NCBI GenBank assembly: GCA_030642995.1
Contig: DAOWMR010000008.1
Location: 1 to 19,947 of the forward strand
Source of the DNA: Spirochaetales bacterium
GTDB taxonomy: Bacteria > Spirochaetota > Spirochaetia > DSM-27196 > SLST01
DNA length: 19,947 nucleotides
Direction of reading: 5' to 3'
The position numbers and the translations under genes were made by a program. This document shows, piece after piece, positions 7,243 to 14,889 of this stretch. Each line of letters opens with the position of its first letter. Position 1 is the first letter of the stretch. The notes below the pieces were generated by a model, which saw only the letters and a program-made list of their open reading frames with translations, was not told the DNA's origin and searched no databases.

Positions 7243-8097
7243 ATGTCTGTTCTCATCATTCTCTTTGTCGGCATTGCGGCTTTTGCCCAGGCAGAGGTGG
7301 ATCAACAGGTCACTGCCATCGTCGACTGGGAATCCCGTGCCCTGCTTGTTACCGTTCGTCGACCTCTTCCCGAAACAGGGCCGAATCTCCCGGCGGCGGT
7401 CTCAGAGATCCGCGCAGCAATTGAACGGGATTCGGTTGCCATTATCGTCGAGCAGTTGCGGACACTACCGTACGACTCGCTCCGAACGGTCGATGAGTTG
7501 CTCCTCGAAAAACCCTATCTCGTCGATTCACTCGTGGAGGCGGCGTCCGAGGCGCGGCTGACGGACGCTCATGCGACACCGGACATGCGACACGTTGAAG
7601 TGAGCTTCCGGCTGGATCTCTATGGGGAACTCCTCGCCGCTCTGATTCGCCACGATCGCCCAGTGGTCCTGCACGGGGTCCTGGGATGGACGCCGACAAT
7701 CGAGTACACCGGCATCGTGATCTATGAGGCGGATGAGTTGACAGTCCACGGCACCGAAACAACAGCCCGGCTGCAACCCACCCTGCTTCCCGGTATCTAC
7801 CACTATTCGGAAGAAGGGGACGGCATTGAGCGGCTGATGGAAGCCGGCCATGTTGATCCGGAGTATGCGATACGATGGGGCCCGGTACTCTACTCAGACG
7901 ACATTCTTGAGGCGGAGCTATCGGCCAGGATCGGCGCACGACCCTTGCGAATCATCGCCTATGGAGCATTTGGTAGATACCCCACCGACGTCGTCATAAG
8001 CTACCACGACGCGTTACAGGTGCGCGCAAACGAGAATAATCGATCTCTCATAGCCGAAGGCCGAGTGGCCATCATCATCGGTTCGGATCAGTTGTAA
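7243..8097 (+). CDS. Secreted protein of unknown function
   Basis: This 284-residue protein has an N-terminal secretion signal (MSVLIILFVGIAAFA, predicted cleavage before QAEVD). The mature part begins with a VTAIVDWESRALLVTVRRPLP strand region, then a long helical region and a C-terminal mixed domain with YTGIVIYEADEL and LQPTLLPGIYHYSEEG. The ATG at 7243 has AAAGGTGA eight bases upstream. A GTG at 7231 would add VRLL and give the signal the basic residue it otherwise lacks, so the start is uncertain between the two. I do not recognise a characterised family. The pattern of a short signal followed by the TGIVIYE and LLPGIY blocks is familiar from uncharacterised spirochaete envelope proteins, from memory only. 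It sits between two lipoprotein genes, so an envelope role is likely. Confidence 0.75.
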   Translation: MSVLIILFVGIAAFAQAEVDQQVTAIVDWESRALLVTVRRPLPETGPNLPAAVSEIRAAIERDSVAIIVEQLRTLPYDSLRTVDELLLEKPYLVDSLVEAASEARLTDAHATPDMRHVEVSFRLDLYGELLAALIRHDRPVVLHGVLGWTPTIEYTGIVIYEADELTVHGTETTARLQPTLLPGIYHYSEEGDGIERLMEAGHVDPEYAIRWGPVLYSDDILEAELSARIGARPLRIIAYGAFGRYPTDVVISYHDALQVRANENNRSLIAEGRVAIIIGSDQL

Positions 8098-8131
8098 CGG
8101 CAGGGCAAACACACATGAGCATTCACCAATA

Positions 8132-8153
8132 GTGCTGATGCATGCGCAAGCAC
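8132..8153. repeat. 22-bp imperfect dyad in the intergenic region
   Basis: GTGCT (8132-8136) and AGCAC (8149-8153) flank a central GCATGC palindrome with three non-symmetric bases on each side. It lies about 50 bp upstream of the -35 of the next promoter. The spacing fits an activator or repressor dimer site, but nothing else supports that. Confidence 0.3.
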
Positions 8154-8202
8154 CTACTACGGGTGTCTATGTCCGTTCGCCCTGTTTGTAACCGTCAGAA
8201 TA

Positions 8203-8231
8203 TTGACTTTGAGGTGACGTTGTGGTGTAGT
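8203..8231 (+). promoter_or_regulatory. Predicted sigma-70-type promoter heading the twelve-gene cluster
   Basis: TTGACT (8203-8208, 5 of 6) is followed after 17 bp by TGTAGT (8226-8231, 4 of 6). The start point would be near 8238. GGAG at 8242-8245 is the likely ribosome-binding site for the ATG at 8253. No comparably spaced promoter was noticed by eye downstream within the cluster. Confidence 0.5.
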
Positions 8232-8252
8232 GAAGCCCCACGGAGTCACCCC

Positions 8253-9581
8253 ATGCGCCAGGCTATTCAATCGTCATTTCGACTAACAATCAGGTTTATC
8301 ATCGTCATTCTCGCTGTCACCGTAACGTTGACCGGCTGTGGCAGGCGCCTCGGCTACGGAGTGCTCCTGTGGTCCGAAGACGAGGATCAGATCGCTTCCG
8401 GATCAGTAGTGTCGGTGGTCTCCGAATCGGACCTCCAGGACACCTACCTGATTCGCCTCGACGCAAGTCGCTCCGAGGCGGGAGCGGTTGAGACAACCGT
8501 TGCACGATGGCGTGTGCGCTTCTTCGAGACCGAAGAGGAAGCGTCCGGCGCCGCCGACGCCTACAAGGAACTGGCCACCGTCTACGCTCGTTCCGAGCGC
8601 AATGCGCTGCCGATGCGGAGCGCCCCGGAGCTGAAGGCCGGCAACATCATGTATCGGCTTCGTGACGGCGAAGTGGTCAAACTGATCGGGCGGGAGGATG
8701 AGCAAACGGATCTTTCAGGACTTGTGTCGTACTGGTACCTGGCACTGACGGAAACCGGAATAGAGGCGTACGTATTCGGATACGAGCTCTCTCTGTTTGA
8801 TCCGCTGGATCCCGACGCGGAATTCGCTGAATCCGGCGCCGTTGATCCGCTGCTGGAACTCCTCCTGGACAACGTGTGGAGGCCGATCTACTTCGTAGAC
8901 ATGATCGTAAACGGCGCCTATGACCTCGGGCTGTTCCGGGAAGAATACGGACTGTTCCCCAACCCGGAGGAGCGTTCTCTGGAACTCGTGATGCCCTACC
9001 ACTCAACAACATTCAACTATGACGCGGTTGTAGACGTTGGGCCGAGGAAGTACCTGGCCGAGGGCACGAGTCTTCAACTCACCTTCAATCGGGGCGACGA
9101 GCTGAGTCTCCAGTATCTGCTGGACGGACGGCAGTATATCCTGGCGATGCAGAGGGTCACCGGAGAAATCCAGGACTACGTTGATGCCGAGTTGGAACGT
9201 CGAAGTGACACCTACCAGCGGCTTCTGGATCGTGGCCCGGCATTCTCCAGCGGCAACTACGGACGGATCACGTTGCTCGAGGACCAGCGATTCATCTGGT
9301 CGGGTTACGAACGTCTGGTCCCTGCCGCAATCCCAAACGGGTTGGGAACCGGCGGACGCGTCATCCTGGATCTCTATCTCGGTCCCCAGCTTACCGACCA
9401 GTATGACGGGGCGGTTTCGTTCAAATTTGACGGGCACCCCGATCCGGTGAGTTTCGCCTACGCACTGGTGCCGGACGGCATCCGAATGATCTACGTGCCC
9501 CGGAACGATATTCATGATTTCATCGTCATGGGGAGTGGTGTCTCCTCTATCACGCTCTTCTTCTCCACCACCGGGGGTTAG
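8253..9581 (+). CDS. Lipoprotein with bacterial SH3-like domain, function unknown
   Basis: This 442-residue protein starts with a basic n-region and hydrophobic core ending in the lipobox LTGC (predicted lipidated Cys29). Residues about 117-182 read as a bacterial SH3 (SH3b) domain: ALPMRSAPELKAG, then VYRL-like IMYRLRDGEVVKLIG, then WYLALTETGIEAYVFGYEL. SH3b domains commonly bind peptidoglycan or peptides. Two further regions follow, a helical one and a beta-rich C-terminal one (residues 330-440). The frame opens at 8142, but 8253 gives the signal peptide and has GGAG upstream. The gene ends two bases before the ABC-F gene and heads a very tight cluster. Involvement in cell-wall sensing or anchoring is an inference. 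Confidence 0.78.
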   Translation: MRQAIQSSFRLTIRFIIVILAVTVTLTGCGRRLGYGVLLWSEDEDQIASGSVVSVVSESDLQDTYLIRLDASRSEAGAVETTVARWRVRFFETEEEASGAADAYKELATVYARSERNALPMRSAPELKAGNIMYRLRDGEVVKLIGREDEQTDLSGLVSYWYLALTETGIEAYVFGYELSLFDPLDPDAEFAESGAVDPLLELLLDNVWRPIYFVDMIVNGAYDLGLFREEYGLFPNPEERSLELVMPYHSTTFNYDAVVDVGPRKYLAEGTSLQLTFNRGDELSLQYLLDGRQYILAMQRVTGEIQDYVDAELERRSDTYQRLLDRGPAFSSGNYGRITLLEDQRFIWSGYERLVPAAIPNGLGTGGRVILDLYLGPQLTDQYDGAVSFKFDGHPDPVSFAYALVPDGIRMIYVPRNDIHDFIVMGSGVSSITLFFSTTGG

Positions 9582-9583
9582 GC

Positions 9584-11560
9584 ATGGCCCACGTTCAGGC
9601 CACCGGCGTCTCTCTGGCGTATGGTGACCGTGATATCCTGCGGGACGTCACGGTTAACCTTTCAACTGGAGATCGGTGCGCCCTGACCGGCGCCAATGGA
9701 AGTGGGAAATCCTCACTCATGAAAATCCTCGCCGGCCTTTCTCAGCCGGACTCCGGGTCCGTCACACTCACTACCGGGGCAAGGATCTCCTATCTGCCGC
9801 AGACCGGTATCACACATCACGGCCGGACGCTCGCCGAGGAAGTGGAGACCGCATTTCGTGAGGCCGCCATCTGGATCACAGAACGGGACCAGGTTGCTCA
9901 CATGATTGCCGAGCTTACCGAAAGCGACCCGTCGGTTCACGATCTCGTTGAGCGACACCACCTGTTGGAAGAAGAGATCCTGGAGAGCGGCTACTACGAG
10001 AGAGAAGCGGGGATCAGCCGTGTCTTGACCGGTCTCGGCTTCACACGAGAAGACCTGGGCAGGCAAACCGACGAGTTCTCCGGCGGCTGGCAGATGAGGA
10101 TTGCCCTTGCCAAAGTGCTCCTGGAGCAACCTGACTTCCTGCTTCTGGATGAACCGACCAACTACCTGGATCTGGAAGCACGGGTCTGGCTCGGAAGATT
10201 CCTCGGCGCCTTCCGCGGCGGAGTTCTCCTGGTCAGTCACGACCGCCGATTCCTTGACGAGACCGTGCGTACAATCTGGGAGCTCTTCCTGGCTGCGCTT
10301 CGGAGATACCGCGGCACCTACACGGACTATGAACGCCGGCGTGCGACGGAACTCGATCAGACTATCGCCGCATGGGAGCGGCAGCAGGAGGAGATCCGGC
10401 GCGTGGAGGACTTCATCCGCCGATTCAGAGCCACCGCGTCCAAGGCCAAGCAAGTCCAGAGCCGGGTCAAGCAACTGGAAAAGATGGATCTCATTGAAAT
10501 TCCTGAGTATTTGAAGAGAATCCGATTCAGGATTCCCCCGGCTCCGCATTCCGGACGGGAAGTCGTCACGTTGACCGACCTCGGCCGATCCTACGATGCC
10601 AATTCTGTGCTGGAACATCTGGATCTGATCGTAGAGCGCGGGGAAAAGATTGTACTCGTTGGTCCAAACGGTGCGGGCAAGTCCACACTCCTTCGCATAC
10701 TGGCAGACAGGGACGGAGGCTTCTCTGGCTCTCGCCGGTTTGGGTCCGGCGTGGCGCTCGGGTACTACGCCGAGGACGACAATTGGCTGACGACCGATGG
10801 AACCCAAAACAGCGATGAATCCGTTCTTGAAGCGGTGAACGAGGCGGCACACGGACAGACTGAACAGCAATTGCGCAATCTTCTCGGCGGGTTCCTTTTC
10901 CACGGTGATGACGTGCACAAGCAGATGCCCATCTTGAGCGGCGGCGAAAAGAGCCGAGTTGCCCTGCTCCGGTTGCTGTTGCAGCCGCTGAATCTGCTCA
11001 TCCTGGACGAGCCCACGAACCACCTGGACATGACAAGCAAGCAGGTACTGCTGGACGCGCTGACCGGCTACGACGGGACGGTTGTATTCGTCAGTCACGA
11101 TCGTAGTTTCATTGAGTCCCTGGCCACGCGGATCATCGAACTCAAACCGTCAGAGGACGACGACCGCGAACCATCAACGGTCACAGACTTCCCGGGGGAC
11201 TACACCTACTACGAGTGGAAGGTTGAGCATGTTGCGAGCCGTGCGCTCGAAACGACCCGCACGGGGGCGGGCAAAAGAGCCGGGCAGGCAACTGCATCAG
11301 ATCAGGAAGCCCACAAAACACGCCGGAATCGGATCCAGAAGCTTGAACGGTTGATGGAGGAGCTTCTGGAACAGATGGACACGCTCCAGAGCCGCCACCA
11401 GGAGATCCAGCATGAGCTCACCGACCCACACGTCTACGGCGTCGGGGCGTCGGTTCGAAGACTGACAGGGGAACTCGCGACACTGGATGCTGAGATCGCG
11501 GAACTCTCCGAGCGGTGGGAGACCACAGAGACCGAACACAGCCAACTCCTTTCCGGGTGA
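9584..11560 (+). CDS. ABC-F family ATPase (Uup/YdiF-like ribosome-associated type)
   Basis: This 658-residue protein has two ATPase cassettes and no membrane segments, which marks an ABC-F protein. Cassette 1 has Walker A GANGSGKSS (36-44), signature EFSGG (164-168), Walker B FLLLDEPTNYLD (185-196) and SHD (218-220). Cassette 2 has GPNGAGKST (360-368), LSGGEKSRVA (451-460), LLILDEPTNHLD (471-482) and SHD (504-506). Between them a charged helical linker (about 245-310) would reach the tRNA P site. A C-terminal coiled coil follows (about 565-655, RIQKLERLMEELLEQM). In cassette 2 the Q-loop position reads GYYAEDD, with Glu where Gln is usual. The family acts on ribosomes to relieve stalling or adjust tRNA position, and some members give antibiotic resistance. 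Nothing here points to resistance. The company of prfA, prmC and rel fits a translation role. Confidence 0.92.
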   Translation: MAHVQATGVSLAYGDRDILRDVTVNLSTGDRCALTGANGSGKSSLMKILAGLSQPDSGSVTLTTGARISYLPQTGITHHGRTLAEEVETAFREAAIWITERDQVAHMIAELTESDPSVHDLVERHHLLEEEILESGYYEREAGISRVLTGLGFTREDLGRQTDEFSGGWQMRIALAKVLLEQPDFLLLDEPTNYLDLEARVWLGRFLGAFRGGVLLVSHDRRFLDETVRTIWELFLAALRRYRGTYTDYERRRATELDQTIAAWERQQEEIRRVEDFIRRFRATASKAKQVQSRVKQLEKMDLIEIPEYLKRIRFRIPPAPHSGREVVTLTDLGRSYDANSVLEHLDLIVERGEKIVLVGPNGAGKSTLLRILADRDGGFSGSRRFGSGVALGYYAEDDNWLTTDGTQNSDESVLEAVNEAAHGQTEQQLRNLLGGFLFHGDDVHKQMPILSGGEKSRVALLRLLLQPLNLLILDEPTNHLDMTSKQVLLDALTGYDGTVVFVSHDRSFIESLATRIIELKPSEDDDREPSTVTDFPGDYTYYEWKVEHVASRALETTRTGAGKRAGQATASDQEAHKTRRNRIQKLERLMEELLEQMDTLQSRHQEIQHELTDPHVYGVGASVRRLTGELATLDAEIAELSERWETTETEHSQLLSG

Positions 11561-11568
11561 ACGCCTGC

Positions 11569-12351
11569 ATGAGTACCTTCAGCACCATGAAACAGATCCT
11601 CTCCTGGAACGTAAACGGCATCCGCGCGCAGGCAAAGAAAGGTTTTGCTGAATGGCTGCGAGCTACGCACCCCGACATCCTGTGCGTGCAGGAAACCAAG
11701 GCCCATCCCGATCAGGTGCCGCCTGAAGTGGCGCATCTCGATGGGTATCACACCTACTGGGCGTCGGCCGAAAAGAAGGGCTACAGCGGAGTGGCGGTTT
11801 TCTCGAAGGAGGAACCGGTTGCCGTGTCGCAGATGGGTATTGATCGATTTGATAACGAAGGAAGGGTACTTCAGCTTGAGTATCACAATTTTGTACTGAT
11901 CACCGCCTACTTCCCCAACAGCCAGAGTGCGGGAAAGCGATTGGACTACAAGTTGGATTTTTGCAGCTCGCTCAGGAAAATCTGCGACGATCACACCGCG
12001 GCCGGGAGAAACCTCGTGCTGTGCGGTGACTACAACATATCGCACAAGCCAATAGACCTGGCTCGGCCGAAGGAGAACGAGAAGAACGCCGGCTATCTGC
12101 CGGAGGAACGAGCGTGGATGGACGAGTTCATCGGCGCCGGCTACGTGGATACCTTCCGAATGTTCAACCAGGAGGGCGGCAACTACACCTGGTGGAGCAT
12201 GATCACCAAGGGCCGTGAACGGAACGTCGGGTGGCGACTGGACTACCATTGCGTAAACCCGAGGACCGCCGAGTTGGTTCGCTCCGCAGAGATCCACTCA
12301 GACGTCATGGGTTCCGACCACTGCCCCGTCTCGGTTATAGTGGAGATCTGA
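11569..12351 (+). CDS. xth: Exodeoxyribonuclease III (AP endonuclease, Xth/ExoA family)
   Basis: This 260-residue protein is normal length for ExoIII. Catalytic landmarks are intact: ILSWNVNGIRA (Asn14), CVQETK (Glu42, metal ligand), GYSGVAVFSK, ITAYFPNSQ (Tyr114), CGDYNISH (Asp154, Asn156), GWRLDYHCV, and the final SDVMGSDHCPV with Asp250-His251. It cleaves DNA at abasic sites and removes 3' blocking groups in base excision repair. The start at 11569 is chosen because GGGTGA lies eight bases upstream and it follows the ABC-F stop by eight bases. A second ATG at 11587 (MKQILSWN) has no Shine-Dalgarno. The gene is embedded in the long cluster with no gap. Confidence 0.93.
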   Translation: MSTFSTMKQILSWNVNGIRAQAKKGFAEWLRATHPDILCVQETKAHPDQVPPEVAHLDGYHTYWASAEKKGYSGVAVFSKEEPVAVSQMGIDRFDNEGRVLQLEYHNFVLITAYFPNSQSAGKRLDYKLDFCSSLRKICDDHTAAGRNLVLCGDYNISHKPIDLARPKENEKNAGYLPEERAWMDEFIGAGYVDTFRMFNQEGGNYTWWSMITKGRERNVGWRLDYHCVNPRTAELVRSAEIHSDVMGSDHCPVSVIVEI

Positions 12352-12354
12352 ACA

Positions 12355-12912
12355 ATGAGAGTCACCTACAACGCCCCGGTCACATTGACATTCGCGCTCA
12401 TCAGCACACTGGTTCTGATCCTTGACCAGTTCACCGGCTCCGCACTGACCGAGCGGTTCTTCTCAATCGGCGGCACAATGGACTGGGGGAACCCTCTCGC
12501 GTACCTCAGGCTCGTCACCCATGTTATCGGACACGCGAACTGGACCCATCTGCTCTCCAACTTCGCCTTCATTCTCCTCCTGGGACCAATCCTTGAAGAG
12601 AAGTACGGCGCGGTGAGTCTTCTGCTCATGATGCTGATTACCGCCGTGGTCACCGGGCTGTTGAACGTCCTGTTCTTCTCAACGGGGCTACTCGGGGCGA
12701 GCGGCATCGTGTTCATGACCATTCTGCTGGTTTCATTTACGAACTTCCGAAAAGGTGAGGTCCCGCTCACATTCATACTGGTGATTGTGCTGTACCTCGC
12801 CCGTGAGCTCATTGCAGCTTTCCAGGATGACAGCATCTCGCAATTCGCCCATATCGCGGGCGGCTTCTGTGGAAGTCTTTTTGGATTTCTGAAGCCGCGT
12901 CGCACAGCATAG
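12355..12912 (+). CDS. Rhomboid-family intramembrane serine protease
   Basis: This 185-residue integral membrane protein has about six hydrophobic spans. The rhomboid marks are present: HANWTHLLSN (60-69, containing the HxxxN motif at 65-69), GLLGASGIVF with the GASG nucleophile Ser116, and QFAHIAGGFCGSLFG with the catalytic partner His166 in the last span. It is close to a minimal six-span core without cytosolic domains, ending in a short basic tail (KPRRTA). It should cut transmembrane segments of membrane substrates, none of which can be named from the sequence. One nearby candidate is the single-span anti-sigma-like protein at the end of the same cluster, a pure inference. It starts three bases after xth stops and ends five bases before prfA. 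Confidence 0.88.
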   Translation: MRVTYNAPVTLTFALISTLVLILDQFTGSALTERFFSIGGTMDWGNPLAYLRLVTHVIGHANWTHLLSNFAFILLLGPILEEKYGAVSLLLMMLITAVVTGLLNVLFFSTGLLGASGIVFMTILLVSFTNFRKGEVPLTFILVIVLYLARELIAAFQDDSISQFAHIAGGFCGSLFGFLKPRRTA

Positions 12913-12917
12913 GTACG

Positions 12918-13997
12918 ATGATGATTGACAAGCTCAAGCAATTGGCGGAGCGATTCAAGGAGATTGAATTGCTCGTCATGGACCCCAACCTTCCGAAGGA
13001 TCAGAAACGATACAGGGAGGTGATGCGGGAACACGCCACGTTGTCGGAAACAATGGCCGCCTACGACAAGTACCGGGAGACCGAGGCGGCGATTGGCGAG
13101 ACCAGGAACCTGTTGGAAGAAGAATCCGATTCAGCCATGAAGGAGATGGCGCGGGACGAGCTGGCCTCGCTCGAAGAACGGTTCCAGCAGCAGGAGCAGA
13201 TCCTCCACCAACTCCTCGTTCCAAAGGATCCAATGGACAACAAGAACGTCATCATGGAAATCCGGGCGGGCACCGGAGGAGATGAGGCTGCCCTCTTCGC
13301 ATCCGATCTGTTCAGGATGTACCAACGATTGTCGGAGCACCGCTCCTGGACCATCGAGGTAATGACCAGCAATCCGACCGAGATAGGCGGGTTCAAGGAG
13401 ATCATCTTTTCGGTGAGCGGCAAGGGTGTATACGGGGATCTGAAGTACGAGAGCGGCGGACATCGGGTGCAGCGCGTGCCGGAGACCGAGTCCGGAGGGC
13501 GGATCCACACCTCGGCGGTGACTGTGGCAGTTCTCCCGGAAGCCGAGGACACCGACATTCAGATAAATCAGGAGGATCTCCGCATTGACGTCTTCCGCTC
13601 CTCCGGCCCCGGAGGGCAGAGCGTGAACACAACGGACTCGGCGGTTCGCATCACCCACATTCCAAGCTCTCTCGTCGTGATATGTCAGGATGAGAAGTCT
13701 CAGCACAAAAACAAGGCAAAAGCCCTCCGCGTGCTCAAGGCTCGGCTCTATGACATGGAGGAGAAGAAGCGCCAGGAGGAGCGGGCGAGTGTCCGTCGCA
13801 ATCAGATAGGGAGCGGCGATCGCAGCGAGCGGATCCGCACCTACAACTTCCCACAGAACAGATTCACCGATCATCGGGTCAACCTCACACTCTACCGACT
13901 GGAGGCCATCCTTCAAGGAGAGTTGGACGAGACCATTGAAATCCTGAAAGTCAGTGACCGAGATGCGTACCTCAAGGAACATGGGTCGCAAAACTGA
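12918..13997 (+). CDS. prfA: Peptide chain release factor 1
   Basis: This 359-residue protein is standard RF1 length. The catalytic GGQ lies at 232-234 within SSGPGGQSVNTTDSAVRITH. The stop-codon reading motif is PET at 188-190 (RVPETESGGRIHTSAV), the PxT form that marks RF1 rather than the SPF of RF2, so it should read UAG and UAA. The GGDEAALFA block near residue 120 is also typical. Two ATGs (12918, 12921) are adjacent and the ribosome-binding site (AGGT) is weak. The last 17 bases overlap the start of prmC, which encodes the enzyme that methylates the Gln of this GGQ, a common pairing in bacteria. Confidence 0.97.
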   Translation: MMIDKLKQLAERFKEIELLVMDPNLPKDQKRYREVMREHATLSETMAAYDKYRETEAAIGETRNLLEEESDSAMKEMARDELASLEERFQQQEQILHQLLVPKDPMDNKNVIMEIRAGTGGDEAALFASDLFRMYQRLSEHRSWTIEVMTSNPTEIGGFKEIIFSVSGKGVYGDLKYESGGHRVQRVPETESGGRIHTSAVTVAVLPEAEDTDIQINQEDLRIDVFRSSGPGGQSVNTTDSAVRITHIPSSLVVICQDEKSQHKNKAKALRVLKARLYDMEEKKRQEERASVRRNQIGSGDRSERIRTYNFPQNRFTDHRVNLTLYRLEAILQGELDETIEILKVSDRDAYLKEHGSQN

Positions 13998-14889
13998 CAA
14001 TCGATTCCGTTCCATACTTCAGGTGGCAACCGACCGCCTCCGCGCATGTCTGGCCGACGCGCCGGCCGGCTCCGGGGAGACGCCCTATCTGGATGCTCTG
14101 GTGCTCCTGGCCCACGCGGCGTCAATGACCAAAGAGCAGCTCTTCGCTACCTTCGAAGATCGGATTCCGGGCTCGGTACTCACCAGGTACGAAAGCTTCA
14201 TCGCAGATCGATGCGATGGAATCCCCGTGAGCTATGTCCGCGGGGTGAAGGAGTTCTTCGCACGAGATTTCCTGGTCGGTCCAGGAGTCCTGGTGCCTCG
14301 ACCTGATACCGAAATACTCGTGGAGTCTGCGCTCGACGAACTGGATCGATTGGACCACGACAATCCGCATGTGCACGATTGCTGCACCGGATCCGGCTGC
14401 GTTGCCATCACGTTAGCCTGTGAACGCAATTGCTCGGTCACTGCGTCGGACATTTCCCGGGAGGCGCTCTCCTACGCTCGCCGCAACGCCGTTGCTCTCG
14501 CCACACCCTCAACCGCATTCTGGCACGGCGATCTCCTCGCGCCACTTCGCACCCGGATTGCCGACAGGGAAATAACCCGACCCGCGATCATTACTGCCAA
14601 TCCCCCATACGTTGCCGATAATGAAGTAGATCGTCTCACCGACCGGGGCTGGCCGGAGCCGGCCCTGGCGCTTGCCGGCGGGCGGGACGGACTGCTCGTT
14701 ATCAGACGCCTCGTCCGGGATGCTGCCGCTTGCCTGTCAAACGGCGGGTGTCTTATGGTAGAAATCGGAGCCGACCAGGGCCCGGCAACCGTTGGGATTT
14801 TCGAGGCGGCAGGATTCGGCGACGTGTCCCTGATTCGTGATTTAGGGGATCGCGATCGGGTGTGTAAAGGACGATGGTACAGACGATAG
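13981..14889 (+). CDS. prmC: Release factor glutamine N5-methyltransferase
   Basis: This 302-residue S-adenosylmethionine-dependent enzyme methylates the GGQ glutamine of release factors. It has the N-terminal helical substrate domain, then VLVPRPDTE, the SAM loop DCCTGSGCVAI, ASDISREAL, and the substrate motif NPPYV. The frame could start at GTG 13954 or ATG 13963. The ATG at 13981 is preferred because AAGGA lies immediately before it, although the spacing (two bases) is short. It overlaps prfA by 17 bases and rel by 16 bases, so translation is coupled on both sides. The SAM loop has a CC in place of the more usual LGTGSG form, otherwise the enzyme looks intact. Confidence 0.93.
   Translation: MGRKTDNRFRSILQVATDRLRACLADAPAGSGETPYLDALVLLAHAASMTKEQLFATFEDRIPGSVLTRYESFIADRCDGIPVSYVRGVKEFFARDFLVGPGVLVPRPDTEILVESALDELDRLDHDNPHVHDCCTGSGCVAITLACERNCSVTASDISREALSYARRNAVALATPSTAFWHGDLLAPLRTRIADREITRPAIITANPPYVADNEVDRLTDRGWPEPALALAGGRDGLLVIRRLVRDAAACLSNGGCLMVEIGADQGPATVGIFEAAGFGDVSLIRDLGDRDRVCKGRWYRR

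Noticed and set aside
9713..11098. 461-codon open frame on the minus strand opposite the ABC-F gene
   Set aside because: It lies wholly within an ABC-F gene with intact motifs. Its product has no recognisable domain and is the kind of antisense frame expected in GC-rich coding DNA.
12366..13034. 222-codon minus-strand frame opposite the rhomboid gene
   Set aside because: It mirrors the rhomboid coding region, whose catalytic motifs are intact. The antisense product has no motif.
13131..14015. 294-codon minus-strand frame opposite prfA
   Set aside because: RF1 on the plus strand is unambiguous. The antisense product has no family signals.
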